Shown in pieces: positions 1 through 10,567 of a stretch of 64,000 nt of DNA; the first letter of the stretch is position 1; each line of letters begins with the position of its first letter. The stretch lies in the NCBI RefSeq assembly GCF_034479555.1, contig NZ_CP140151.1:62001-126000 (forward strand), read 5' to 3'. The notes below the pieces were generated by a model, which was given only the letters and a program-made list of their open reading frames with translations, was not told where the DNA came from and did not search any database. This DNA is from Chromohalobacter canadensis (lineage in GTDB: Bacteria; Pseudomonadota; Gammaproteobacteria; Pseudomonadales; Halomonadaceae). The position numbers and the translations under genes are program-made.

Positions 1-1
1 G

Positions 2-556
2 GTCGTCGTGCTGCTGCGCGTTCTCGTGGGGCTCGAGACCTCCGGTACTTTCATGCCGGTGTTGATCGCTCTGGCCTTCATCCAAACGACCTTGATCACC
101 GGATTGGTCGGTTTCCTGCTCGTCGTCGCCGTAGGCCTGGTGATTCGCAGCTATCTATCGCGACTCAATCTATTACTGGTGGCGCGAGTGTCGGCGGTGA
201 TCATAACGGTCATCGCCATCATTTCGTTGTTCTCGGTCATGGCCTATCGCTTCGGCCTCAATGCGGGGCTGACCATCACCTTCTTCCCGATGATCATTCT
301 CTCCTGGACCATCGAGCGGATGTCGATCCTATGGGAAGAAGAAGGCCCGAAAGAAGTCCTCAAGCAAGGATTCGGCAGCCTGCTGACTGCCGTGCTGGCC
401 TATCTAGCCATGAACAATCCTTGGGTCCGCCACATCACCTTTAACTTCCTGGGCGTACAGCTGATTCTCATGGCCATGATTCTGCTGCTGGGGAATTATA
501 CCGGATACCGTTTGCTGGAATTGCGACGCTTCCAGCCCCTGGCGAAGGATGACTGA
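2..556 (+). CDS. 7TM membrane protein, C-terminal part (start outside window)
   Basis: The reading frame is open from the first bases of the window, so this is the 3' end of a longer gene. The visible 185 residues are almost entirely hydrophobic and hold about six membrane segments, ending in a short basic tail. With the ATP-grasp gene that overlaps it, this matches proteins annotated as an inactive transglutaminase fused to seven transmembrane helices (UUP1/7TM type). The N-terminal transglutaminase-like part would lie upstream. The stop overlaps the next start by 8 bases, which implies translational coupling. Substrate and role of the family are not established. The family call rests on context as much as on sequence. 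Confidence 0.75.
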   Translation, partial: VVVLLRVLVGLETSGTFMPVLIALAFIQTTLITGLVGFLLVVAVGLVIRSYLSRLNLLLVARVSAVIITVIAIISLFSVMAYRFGLNAGLTITFFPMIILSWTIERMSILWEEEGPKEVLKQGFGSLLTAVLAYLAMNNPWVRHITFNFLGVQLILMAMILLLGNYTGYRLLELRRFQPLAKDD

Positions 557-1520
557 TATGTGGGCGACTCCAGCCAGGTTGCAGGCCAAGGGCGTCATTG
601 GCATGAACCGCCGCAACATACGCTACATCGGCCGTTATAACGATCGCCGGCTCTATCCTCTCGTCGACGACAAGCTGCAGACCAAGCTCCTGGCCAAGCG
701 CCATGGAATTACTACGCCAGACTTGATCGGTACCGTGAGCACGCAATTCGACGTGAAGCACGTCGTCGAGATGGTGAAAGACGCACCAGGTTTCGTCATC
801 AAACCCGCCAAGGGCAGTGGCGGCAAGGGCATTCTCGTCGTCGAACGCCAACAGGATGGTGGTTACGTCAAGCCCAGTGGTGCGCGTATCGAACGGGTGG
901 ACCTGGAACGTCACGTTTCCAATATCCTGTCCGGGCTTTATTCACTGGGCGGCACGCCCGATGTCGCGGTTATCGAGTCCTTGATCGCCTTCGACGAAGT
1001 CTTCGCCGCGTATACCTACGAAGGCGTGCCCGATATCCGCGTCATTATTTTTCGCGGGTATCCAGTCATGGCGATGATGCGCCTTTCCACGGCGGCGTCG
1101 GATGGTAAGGCAAACCTGCACCAGGGCGCCGTCGGCGTAGGGCTAGACATCACCACGGGTGCGGCCTTGCGAGGCGTGCAGTTCAATCGCCCGCGCGAAG
1201 ACCATCCCGACACCGGCCACGGCCTGGCCTCCTTGTACGTTCCAGGTTGGGATGCCCTGCTCCACCTGGCAGCCAGCTGCTATGAAATGACCGGACTCGG
1301 TTACTTGGGCACCGACATGGTGCTCGATCGCCACCACGGCCCAATGCTCCTCGAACTCAACGCACGCCCGGGGCTAGCCATTCAGATGGCTAATGGCGAA
1401 GGGTTAAGGCGGCGACTGGACCTGATCGAGAAGCAAGCCGAGACACGCTCGGTCGAAGCACGCGTCGCTTTCGCACAGCGGCATTTCGCGCGCGAGGGAG
1501 AGCTGGCCAGTTCCGCATGA
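549..1520 (+). CDS. RimK-like ATP-grasp alpha-L-glutamate ligase family protein
   Basis: A 323-residue ATP-grasp protein. The segment VIKPAKGSGGKGI (about residues 80-92) is the ATP-grasp nucleotide loop, and LELNARPGLAIQMAN near residue 270 carries the metal-binding Glu and Asn of the fold. The family forms amide bonds between a carboxylate and an amino group at the expense of ATP. Members next to the 7TM gene are annotated as alpha-L-glutamate ligase-like, but the acceptor is unknown. It overlaps the upstream membrane gene by 8 bases, so the two are very likely one functional unit. A peptide-modifying role at the membrane is an inference. Confidence 0.85.
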   Translation: MTDMWATPARLQAKGVIGMNRRNIRYIGRYNDRRLYPLVDDKLQTKLLAKRHGITTPDLIGTVSTQFDVKHVVEMVKDAPGFVIKPAKGSGGKGILVVERQQDGGYVKPSGARIERVDLERHVSNILSGLYSLGGTPDVAVIESLIAFDEVFAAYTYEGVPDIRVIIFRGYPVMAMMRLSTAASDGKANLHQGAVGVGLDITTGAALRGVQFNRPREDHPDTGHGLASLYVPGWDALLHLAASCYEMTGLGYLGTDMVLDRHHGPMLLELNARPGLAIQMANGEGLRRRLDLIEKQAETRSVEARVAFAQRHFAREGELASSA

Positions 1521-1604
1521 CCGGAGCGGAAGGCCGGGCACGTCTGGCCCCGCCCGGGGCAACGGCGTAGAATGCCCCGCACTACCGAGAACGATGGTGT
1601 TGCG

Positions 1605-2054
1605 ATGCTCGACTCCCATGCGCTACTGACTCAGGCGGAACGCCAGTGCCACAAGCACGGTGCGCGCTTCACTCCGATACGGCGACGTGTCTTGGAGATG
1701 ATTGCCACCTCGCCAGGCGGTCTCAAAGCCTATGATCTGCTTGACCGTCTCGCTACGGAGCATGCCTCAGCGCGCCCCCCGACCGTCTACCGCGCGCTGG
1801 AGTTTCTCATTGAGCAAGGCCTAGTGCATCGTATCGAGTCGCTCAACGCTTACGTTGCCTGTCCCTGCCCCGAGCATGCGCATGGCTTCCAACTACTGAT
1901 ATGTCGTTCGTGCGGTCGGGTCGAAGAATTGCACCTCGACGATGTCAACGAGCAACTGACTCAGGTAGCTCATCAACAAGGCTACCGGATCGAGCGGCAA
2001 ACTATCGAACTGCTGGGCCTATGTGCGTCCTGCATTGAGCAAGCGTCCGCTTAA
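1605..2054 (+). CDS. zur: Fur-family regulator, probably the zinc uptake repressor Zur
   Basis: A 149-residue Fur-family DNA-binding repressor. The N-terminal winged helix contains the typical TVYRALEFL recognition segment (about residues 60-68). Two Cys-x2-Cys pairs (C100/C103 and C140/C143) form the structural zinc site, and a Cys/His-rich stretch around residues 86-93 fits the regulatory site. Zur represses zinc uptake genes when zinc is sufficient. The frame is open from 1572, but the ATG at 1605 gives the family's usual N-terminus. No znuABC genes lie beside it here. Zur rather than Fur is favoured by the CPCPEHAHGF segment; this is an inference. Confidence 0.8.
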   Translation: MLDSHALLTQAERQCHKHGARFTPIRRRVLEMIATSPGGLKAYDLLDRLATEHASARPPTVYRALEFLIEQGLVHRIESLNAYVACPCPEHAHGFQLLICRSCGRVEELHLDDVNEQLTQVAHQQGYRIERQTIELLGLCASCIEQASA

Positions 2055-2083
2055 CTCACCCTATAACGCCAAGACGACATGCC

Positions 2084-2524
2084 ATGACCGATCTCTTCAA
2101 GCAACTCGAGCCGGCCCCGCAAGGCACGCGCGAACCGACAAACACCCTGCTCGACGCCGCGCGTTGGAACGAGGATGGACTGATGCCCGCCATTGCGCAG
2201 CAACATGAGAGTGGCGAGGTACTGATGATGGCATGGATGAATCGCGCCGCGCTGGAGGAAACGCTCGCCACCGGGCGTGTCTGCTACTGGTCGCGCTCAC
2301 GCGGCAAACCGTGGCGCAAAGGTGAATCTTCCGGGCAGGTTCAGAAGTTGGTGGCGGCGCATCTCGATTGCGACGGTGACACTCTGTTGCTGAGCGTCGA
2401 TCAGCAAGGACCTGCATGCCACACCGGGCGGCGTAGCTGCTTCTATGTTGCATTAGGCGAGGAAACAGCGGAAGTCGGCAGCGCGCCACTGATGGATCCC
2501 GCCGAGCTATACGGCCAGCGCTAG
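2084..2524 (+). CDS. hisI: Phosphoribosyl-AMP cyclohydrolase (histidine biosynthesis)
   Basis: A monofunctional 146-residue enzyme that opens the purine ring of phosphoribosyl-AMP, the third step of histidine synthesis, in the cytosol. Family signatures are visible: VLMMAWMN, the Trp/Ser/Arg-rich [14 protein letters not shown], and the metal-binding region with DCDGDTLL and the Cys/His motif [13 protein letters not shown]. There is no fused HisE domain. The N-terminus is extended by about 30 residues before the core. It is not in a his operon; it sits 5 bases upstream of yidD and 29 bases after zur. Confidence 0.93.
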   Translation: MTDLFKQLEPAPQGTREPTNTLLDAARWNEDGLMPAIAQQHESGEVLMMAWMNRAALEETLATGRVCYWSRSRGKPWRKGESSGQVQKLVAAHLDCDGDTLLLSVDQQGPACHTGRRSCFYVALGEETAEVGSAPLMDPAELYGQR

Positions 2525-2529
2525 CCGCC

Positions 2530-2817
2530 ATGCGTCGCCTTCTTCGCAAATGCCTTGCCGGTCTCATGATCGGCTTGCTGCGTGGTTACCAGTACGTCAT
2601 CAGCCCCCTACTCGGCCCGCGCTGTCGTTTCTGGCCCAGTTGCTCGCAATACGCCGTGGAGGCCATCCAGATTCATGGTCCTCTAAGAGGCGGTTGGCTG
2701 GCACTCAAACGGATTCTGAAATGCCATCCCGGCCACCCCGGCGGTGTCGATCCGGTGCCGCCCGGGCCAGGTGACTGTGACACTCACGCCGATCACGGGC
2801 GCCCCGATACGCACTGA
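2530..2817 (+). CDS. yidD: YidD membrane protein insertion efficiency factor
   Basis: A 95-residue YidD-family protein with the hallmark block [10 protein letters not shown] (about residues 37-46) followed by [21 protein letters not shown]. The N-terminal amphipathic helix with Arg/Lys residues would associate with the inner face of the cytoplasmic membrane, where YidD is thought to help YidC insert membrane proteins. It starts 5 bases after hisI. In many bacteria yidD lies between rnpA and yidC; here it is detached from that cluster. The tail after the conserved block is short and Pro/Asp rich. Confidence 0.93.
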   Translation: MRRLLRKCLAGLMIGLLRGYQYVISPLLGPRCRFWPSCSQYAVEAIQIHGPLRGGWLALKRILKCHPGHPGGVDPVPPGPGDCDTHADHGRPDTH

Positions 2818-2855
2818 AAGCCTTCCACTTTTCAGGCCACCACAAGTCAGCCAAT

Positions 2856-3266
2856 CTATGCGGCTTGTTTGGCCACCGCATAGATACGATCAAGCATGGC
2901 ATGCAGCCCATTGCTGCGTGTCGGCGACAAATGCTTGTCTAAGCCAAGCTCGCCCAGGAAGTCCGGCGGCGTCGCCTGAATCTCACTGGGCGGCCGGTCG
3001 TTGTAGATCCGCAGCAGAACGGCAATCAGCCCCGAGACGATGGCGGCATCGGAGGTGGCATCGAAATGCAGCCGGCCATCCTCCAGGTGGTCGTGAATCC
3101 AGACATTGGACTGACAGCCCTGAATCTTGGTGTCGTCACTTTTCAACGATTCCGGGAATGTCGGCAATTGCTTGCCCATGTCGATGATGTACTGGTAGCG
3201 GTCCATCCAGTTGTCGAATATGGCGAACTCATCTGCCAGTTCGGCTTGTGCTTCGCGTGCTGTCAT
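2856..3266 (-). CDS. sufE: SufE-family Fe-S cluster assembly sulfur acceptor
   Basis: A 136-residue SufE-like protein. SufE takes persulfide sulfur from a cysteine desulfurase on one conserved Cys and passes it to the Fe-S scaffold. That Cys lies in the motif IQGCQSNVW (C51 from this start), followed by the typical segment with isolated Ile/Leu and PP(D/S)xxxxLGL. The start at 3266 is chosen because an AGGAGG-type site lies four bases upstream; the frame itself runs to 3281 from a TTG. It is read leftward, directly after the recombinase gene with a gap under 30 bases. It faces yidD convergently. Confidence 0.9.
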   Translation of the reverse strand: MTAREAQAELADEFAIFDNWMDRYQYIIDMGKQLPTFPESLKSDDTKIQGCQSNVWIHDHLEDGRLHFDATSDAAIVSGLIAVLLRIYNDRPPSEIQATPPDFLGELGLDKHLSPTRSNGLHAMLDRIYAVAKQAA

Positions 3267-3293
3267 GCGCCCTCCTCGCAAATCGATTGCCCA

Positions 3294-4514
3294 TTATAAC
3301 GCGCCATCGCCATGTGTGTCGGGGGCCGCGAGCCGGTGATGTGCCAGTTGACGATGCCACTCTTCAGCCTCGGCGTGCAGATAGCGCGCGGTGGTATCCA
3401 GGCGTGCATGGCGGGCGGTACGTGCCAGATAGCGCAACTCCACGCCGGCCTGCGCCTGATGTGTCAATGCTGTGTGGCGCAACCAATGGGGCGTGGCTCG
3501 TTGTAGCGGGGCGCGCTTGGCTTCCGGCAGATCATCAAGGGCTTGGTAGCCCTCACGAAATGTTTCGCGAATCAGCCGATAAAGCTGGTTGTCCCCTAGC
3601 CCACGCCGGCCATCAAGCGCACGCAGCAGCGGCGTGGTGTCGTCGGGCTCAGGCTGTGGCGACATGCCCAGCGTCATCCGCCAATCCGCGAGCAGCGTCA
3701 TCATGTCCGGCGGCACCGGCACCTCGGCAAGCTTGTCGCCCTTCCCCACGACCTGCCACCACCAGCGTCCTTCACGCTGGATGAAGTCACCCATGCGTGC
3801 CTGGGCCACTTCGCCAAGGCGCGGTGCCAGCAGATACGCAAAGCCAAGCAAAAACCGACGCCGCGCCCAACGATAATAGGCGCCGTCGCCCGCCCGCGGA
3901 GATGGCGGCACTTGCAGCCATGCCCAGAAGCGCTGCCACAGCGTCCTTTCGAGATAACGCTCGATACGTTCGTTGCGATTGTCCATGCGACGACGTTTGT
4001 CGCGCATCAGGCGAAACGGATTGTGCTCGAGCCACCCCGCCTCGACCAGCCAAGCGAACATACCCTGCAAAATGACCAGTGCCTGGCGCCGACTGGCCGC
4101 CGAGAGCGGCTGACGAAACGGTCGCCAATCCAAGGCAGCGCGAGGCCGTGACGGCCCCACCCAGCGCGAGGCCGGCTGCGGATCGGCCAGAAAGCGCTCA
4201 TAGGCATCCAGCGTGTCGCGCCGCACCTCGGCCAACGCTTCATCACGCCGCTGAAGCCACAGCAACAGTCGCTCGGCTTCCTTGCGATACGCGCGCCATG
4301 TCTGAGGGCTCGACTGAAATTCACTCAGCCAGGATGCGACGGCTTCCACATCGGTACGAGCCGAGATATGTGCCTCACGCTCCTTGACGCGTTTCTCCAG
4401 CCCCCCTGGCGGTTGTGACGCCACCGTGGCGGCACTGGTTTCGAGCGCGACGATTGCTTCGAGCGGCCCTTCCAGTTCCTGCTCTTGCTGCTCCTGCCCC
4501 CGCTCGTCTTGCAT
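3294..4514 (-). CDS. Tyrosine recombinase/integrase
   Basis: A 406-residue site-specific recombinase. The C-terminal catalytic domain shows the full set of residues: R232 in APRLGEVAQ, Lys near 258-261 in GKGDK, H343 and R346 in HWLRH, H369, and the nucleophile Y378 in TTARYLH. A core-binding SAM-like domain covers about 55-175. The first 50 residues are Gln/Glu-rich and unusual. It is read leftward and diverges from the KfrA-like gene; sufE follows immediately in the same direction. No excisionase, attachment-site duplication or cargo is obvious. It could be a resident recombinase rather than part of an active mobile element. Confidence 0.9.
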   Translation of the reverse strand: MQDERGQEQQEQELEGPLEAIVALETSAATVASQPPGGLEKRVKEREAHISARTDVEAVASWLSEFQSSPQTWRAYRKEAERLLLWLQRRDEALAEVRRDTLDAYERFLADPQPASRWVGPSRPRAALDWRPFRQPLSAASRRQALVILQGMFAWLVEAGWLEHNPFRLMRDKRRRMDNRNERIERYLERTLWQRFWAWLQVPPSPRAGDGAYYRWARRRFLLGFAYLLAPRLGEVAQARMGDFIQREGRWWWQVVGKGDKLAEVPVPPDMMTLLADWRMTLGMSPQPEPDDTTPLLRALDGRRGLGDNQLYRLIRETFREGYQALDDLPEAKRAPLQRATPHWLRHTALTHQAQAGVELRYLARTARHARLDTTARYLHAEAEEWHRQLAHHRLAAPDTHGDGAL

Positions 4515-4570
4515 GACGGCTCATGCCCTCTCTGTTTCCAATGTCGAGCAGTGTCCGTCGTTACGTTCAA

Positions 4571-4602
4571 AAATTCAAGATAATGCGCGTAATCTTGAAT
4601 TT
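4571..4602. repeat. Inverted repeat in the recombinase-kfrA intergenic region
   Basis: Perfect 11-base arms (4571-4581 and 4592-4602) flank a 10-base centre containing GCGC. The site lies between the divergent recombinase and KfrA-like genes in an AT-rich stretch unlike the surrounding high-GC DNA. A second, shorter repeat has six-base arms at 4630-4635 and 4643-4648. KfrA proteins are known to bind operators near their own promoters, so these are candidate operators; a recombination core site is the alternative. Confidence 0.7.
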
Positions 4603-4648
4603 ATTGGCAATTTCGTAGTGTATTTTACGTATTACGTTTAATGTAATA

Positions 4649-4677
4649 TTGGCCAATTCCGGGTAACGAGGTATGCT
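4649..4677 (+). promoter_or_regulatory. Probable sigma-70 promoter of the kfrA-like gene
   Basis: TTGGCC (4649-4654) and TATGCT (4672-4677) are separated by 17 bases. They lie about 50 bases before the KfrA-like start codon and just downstream of the two inverted repeats. Assigned by eye from consensus only. Confidence 0.5.
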
Positions 4678-4727
4678 GTGAGGAGTAATCCAACGCCCTG
4701 TGTGGCGCCCGGTACAGAGGACTCGAC

Positions 4728-5693
4728 ATGGCCCGCAACGGCATTCAATACGAGGACGTGCAGCACGCGATCGATACGCTGCTACGTCAAGACGACGCGC
4801 CCACCGTTCAGAAAATTCGCGACATTCTGGGCACAGGGAGCTTCACGACGATCAGCGATCATTTGCGGGAGTGGCGGCTACGGCGGGAGCGTAACCGGGA
4901 TATCACGTCGAGTGAGGCACCACCGGAGGCGCTACAGGCATGGATGACGGATCTCTGGGAAAAAGCCCAGGCGCTGGCGGCTGAGTCCCTGGCGCATTAC
5001 CGACAGGAGTCCGACCAGCGTGTCGAAGAGGCGCAAGCCGAGGCCCAAGCCGCCGCCCGCAAGGCAGCTGACGCCGAGGAACGCCTGGCAGCGTTGAATA
5101 CGCATTTCGAGCAGGCTCAGGCGCGGCTGGAAGAAAAGACAATGCAACTGGCCAATGCGCAAAGCGAACTGCAAGCGGCCCATCAGCAGGAAACCCAGCA
5201 GGCACGACGCGTGCAGCAACTCGACGAGGAATGCCAGAAGCATCAGCGCCATCTGGAAACCGCTCGCAGCGAGCATCGCGATGCCATGGCAGAGCTCTCG
5301 CGTGAGCATCAAACGCAATTGAAGCAGGAAGAACAGCGCCACGAGGCAGCGGAAGCACGCTTGATGGGGCTTCTCGATGATGCGCGCCAAGAGCGCCAGA
5401 ATGTCGAAAAGCAGGCCCAAAAACGCACTGCATCTCTGGAACAGAAATTCGAGCGTGTGCAGGCAGAGCTCGCCGAGCAACGTCGTCAGTACACGACGCT
5501 GGAAGAAAAGGCGCGCAACGAAACCTCGCAGCGGCAGGCATTGGAAAGCAAACTGCGGGAGAGTCAGGGCCAACTACAGCAAACGCAAAGCGACAACCGG
5601 CGCGCAGAGCGTGAGCTCGAGCAACAGCACGCCATCAATCGCGAGCTGCGCGAAAAGCTGGCACGCCTGCCATTGCCGCCCTTCGTCGTGTAA
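4728..5693 (+). CDS. KfrA-like DNA-binding protein with long coiled coil
   Basis: A 321-residue protein. Residues 1 to about 85 match the KfrA N-terminal DNA-binding domain, with the helix-turn-helix region around VQKIRDILGTGSFTTISDHL. From about residue 90 to 310 it is an almost uninterrupted Ala/Glu/Gln/Arg-rich coiled coil. KfrA was defined on IncP plasmids as a repressor and partition-associated protein that forms filaments through its coiled coil. This copy is chromosomal in context, divergent from a tyrosine recombinase. A role as operator-binding repressor or accessory factor of the recombinase is an inference. Confidence 0.85.
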   Translation: MARNGIQYEDVQHAIDTLLRQDDAPTVQKIRDILGTGSFTTISDHLREWRLRRERNRDITSSEAPPEALQAWMTDLWEKAQALAAESLAHYRQESDQRVEEAQAEAQAAARKAADAEERLAALNTHFEQAQARLEEKTMQLANAQSELQAAHQQETQQARRVQQLDEECQKHQRHLETARSEHRDAMAELSREHQTQLKQEEQRHEAAEARLMGLLDDARQERQNVEKQAQKRTASLEQKFERVQAELAEQRRQYTTLEEKARNETSQRQALESKLRESQGQLQQTQSDNRRAERELEQQHAINRELREKLARLPLPPFVV

Positions 5694-5720
5694 CGACGTT
5701 GGGCGTAGCCCTCAACGACA

Positions 5721-5777
5721 AAAGCCCGCCTGAATGAACCGTCCAACAATTGGGGGTCAGTTCACATGGCGGGCTTT
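5721..5777. terminator. Inverted repeat between convergent kfrA-like and nfuA genes
   Basis: Ten-base perfect arms AAAGCCCGCC (5721-5730) and GGCGGGCTTT (5768-5777) flank a 37-base loop that itself holds a shorter TGAAC/GTTCA pair. It sits between two convergent genes, and the arm ends supply a short T run on either strand. A bidirectional terminator is likely. The loop is much longer than in a standard intrinsic terminator. Confidence 0.6.
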
Positions 5778-5829
5778 CGATGCTGAGTCCGGGCTGTCAC
5801 GACAAGGGAATGGTCGCGACTAGCACCAA

Positions 5830-6420
5830 TCAGCGGTAATAGGCGTTGGTATCGTCGGTGTGGTCGGTGACGTCACGGATACCGACCAGTTCGGGAACGC
5901 GCTCAACCAGCGTCTTTTCGACCCCATCCTTGAGGGTGATATCGACCGCGGCACAACCTTGGCAACCACCGCCGAACTGCAGTACGGCGACGTTTTCCTC
6001 GGTCAACTGCATCAGGCGAATTTCGCCCCCATGAGCTGCCAGGCCAGGGTTGATTTCGCTGTAAAGCACGTAATTGACGCGATCCTCGAGCGGGCTGTCG
6101 GCGTTGACCTGCGGCATCTTGGCGTTGGGCGCCTTGATGGTCAGTTGGCCGCCCATGCGATCCGCATTGAAGTCGACCACTGCCTCTTCGAGAAACGCGA
6201 TACTGTTCTTCTCGAGATACACCGTGATCTTGTCCAGATCGAGACGCTCGTCGCTCGGCTCTTCTTCACCCGGCCGACAATACGCCAGGCAGGTTTCGGC
6301 GTAGGGCGTCCCCGGCTGGGTGATGAAGATGCGCACCGCAATGCCTTCGACGTTCTGCTTGGCCAACAGCTCGGCGAGATACTCCTGAGCGTTGTCGGTA
6401 ATTTGGATGGGCTGGCTCAT
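5830..6420 (-). CDS. nfuA: NfuA Fe-S cluster carrier protein
   Basis: A 196-residue protein with the two NfuA parts: an N-terminal degenerate A-type domain (about 1-95) and a C-terminal Nfu domain. The Nfu domain holds the cluster-binding [10 protein letters not shown] motif (C153, C156), where two monomers bridge one [4Fe-4S] cluster. NfuA delivers clusters to apo-enzymes and protects them under oxidative stress. It is read leftward, convergent with the KfrA-like gene and divergent from metH. It lies 2.5 kb from sufE, with the recombinase-KfrA pair in between. Confidence 0.95.
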   Translation of the reverse strand: MSQPIQITDNAQEYLAELLAKQNVEGIAVRIFITQPGTPYAETCLAYCRPGEEEPSDERLDLDKITVYLEKNSIAFLEEAVVDFNADRMGGQLTIKAPNAKMPQVNADSPLEDRVNYVLYSEINPGLAAHGGEIRLMQLTEENVAVLQFGGGCQGCAAVDITLKDGVEKTLVERVPELVGIRDVTDHTDDTNAYYR

Positions 6421-6623
6421 AAAACGTTACTCTCTACCTGAGATGTTGCCTTCATGGTATGAAAAAGCGTCGCCGGACACAATCCCGAGTATTTTGCTGG
6501 GTCTTGGCGACTGCCCACATTGCGGTGCTTCTGGTACCATTCCCGCCTGCGTGGCATCGGCCTCGTGCCGGCCTCGCTGACCTTCGCCCTATCGCTCGGA
6601 TCCCGCTGGAGAAATACGCTGAC

Positions 6624-10361
<3,738 letters not shown>

Positions 10362-10428
10362 GAGACGCCATCGAACGATGGCAGGGGACTGGTGGGTTAC
10401 GCTAGGCTATTGGTGCCTAAGCTCCTTA

Positions 10429-10458
10429 GGTTGCGCGGTCTGATCGCGCGACCTTTTT
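10429..10458 (+). terminator. Intrinsic terminator after metH
   Basis: A nine-base stem (GGTTGCGCG with CGCGCGACC, one G-U pair) and a short loop are followed by five T residues. It stands about 70 bases after the metH stop and before the AT-rich leader of the next gene. Confidence 0.8.
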
Positions 10459-10489
10459 AATAACATAAATGCAATAAGCTATTATTATT

Positions 10490-10506
10490 TATTCTTTCAA
10501 AGAATA
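10490..10506. promoter_or_regulatory. Palindrome in the AT-rich leader of the sulfite/nitrite reductase gene
   Basis: A perfect dyad TATTCTTT-C-AAAGAATA lies about 60 bases before the start codon in a strongly AT-rich block (about 10455-10510). AT-rich upstream regions are typical of CysB-activated sulfur genes, so this may hold an activator site. No CysB consensus was matched base by base. Confidence 0.45.
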
Positions 10507-10567
10507 TAGAAGGCAGGGTAAGGTGCCCTGCTACGGCAATCCATGTGACTAGCAGGACACCGCCTGT

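Noticed and set aside
3294..5693. Prophage or integrative element
   Set aside because: Only a recombinase and a DNA-binding protein are present; there are no structural, replication or transfer genes and no flanking direct repeat could be seen.
6421..6623. SAH or cobalamin riboswitch before metH
   Set aside because: None of the conserved core sequences of either class could be found by eye.
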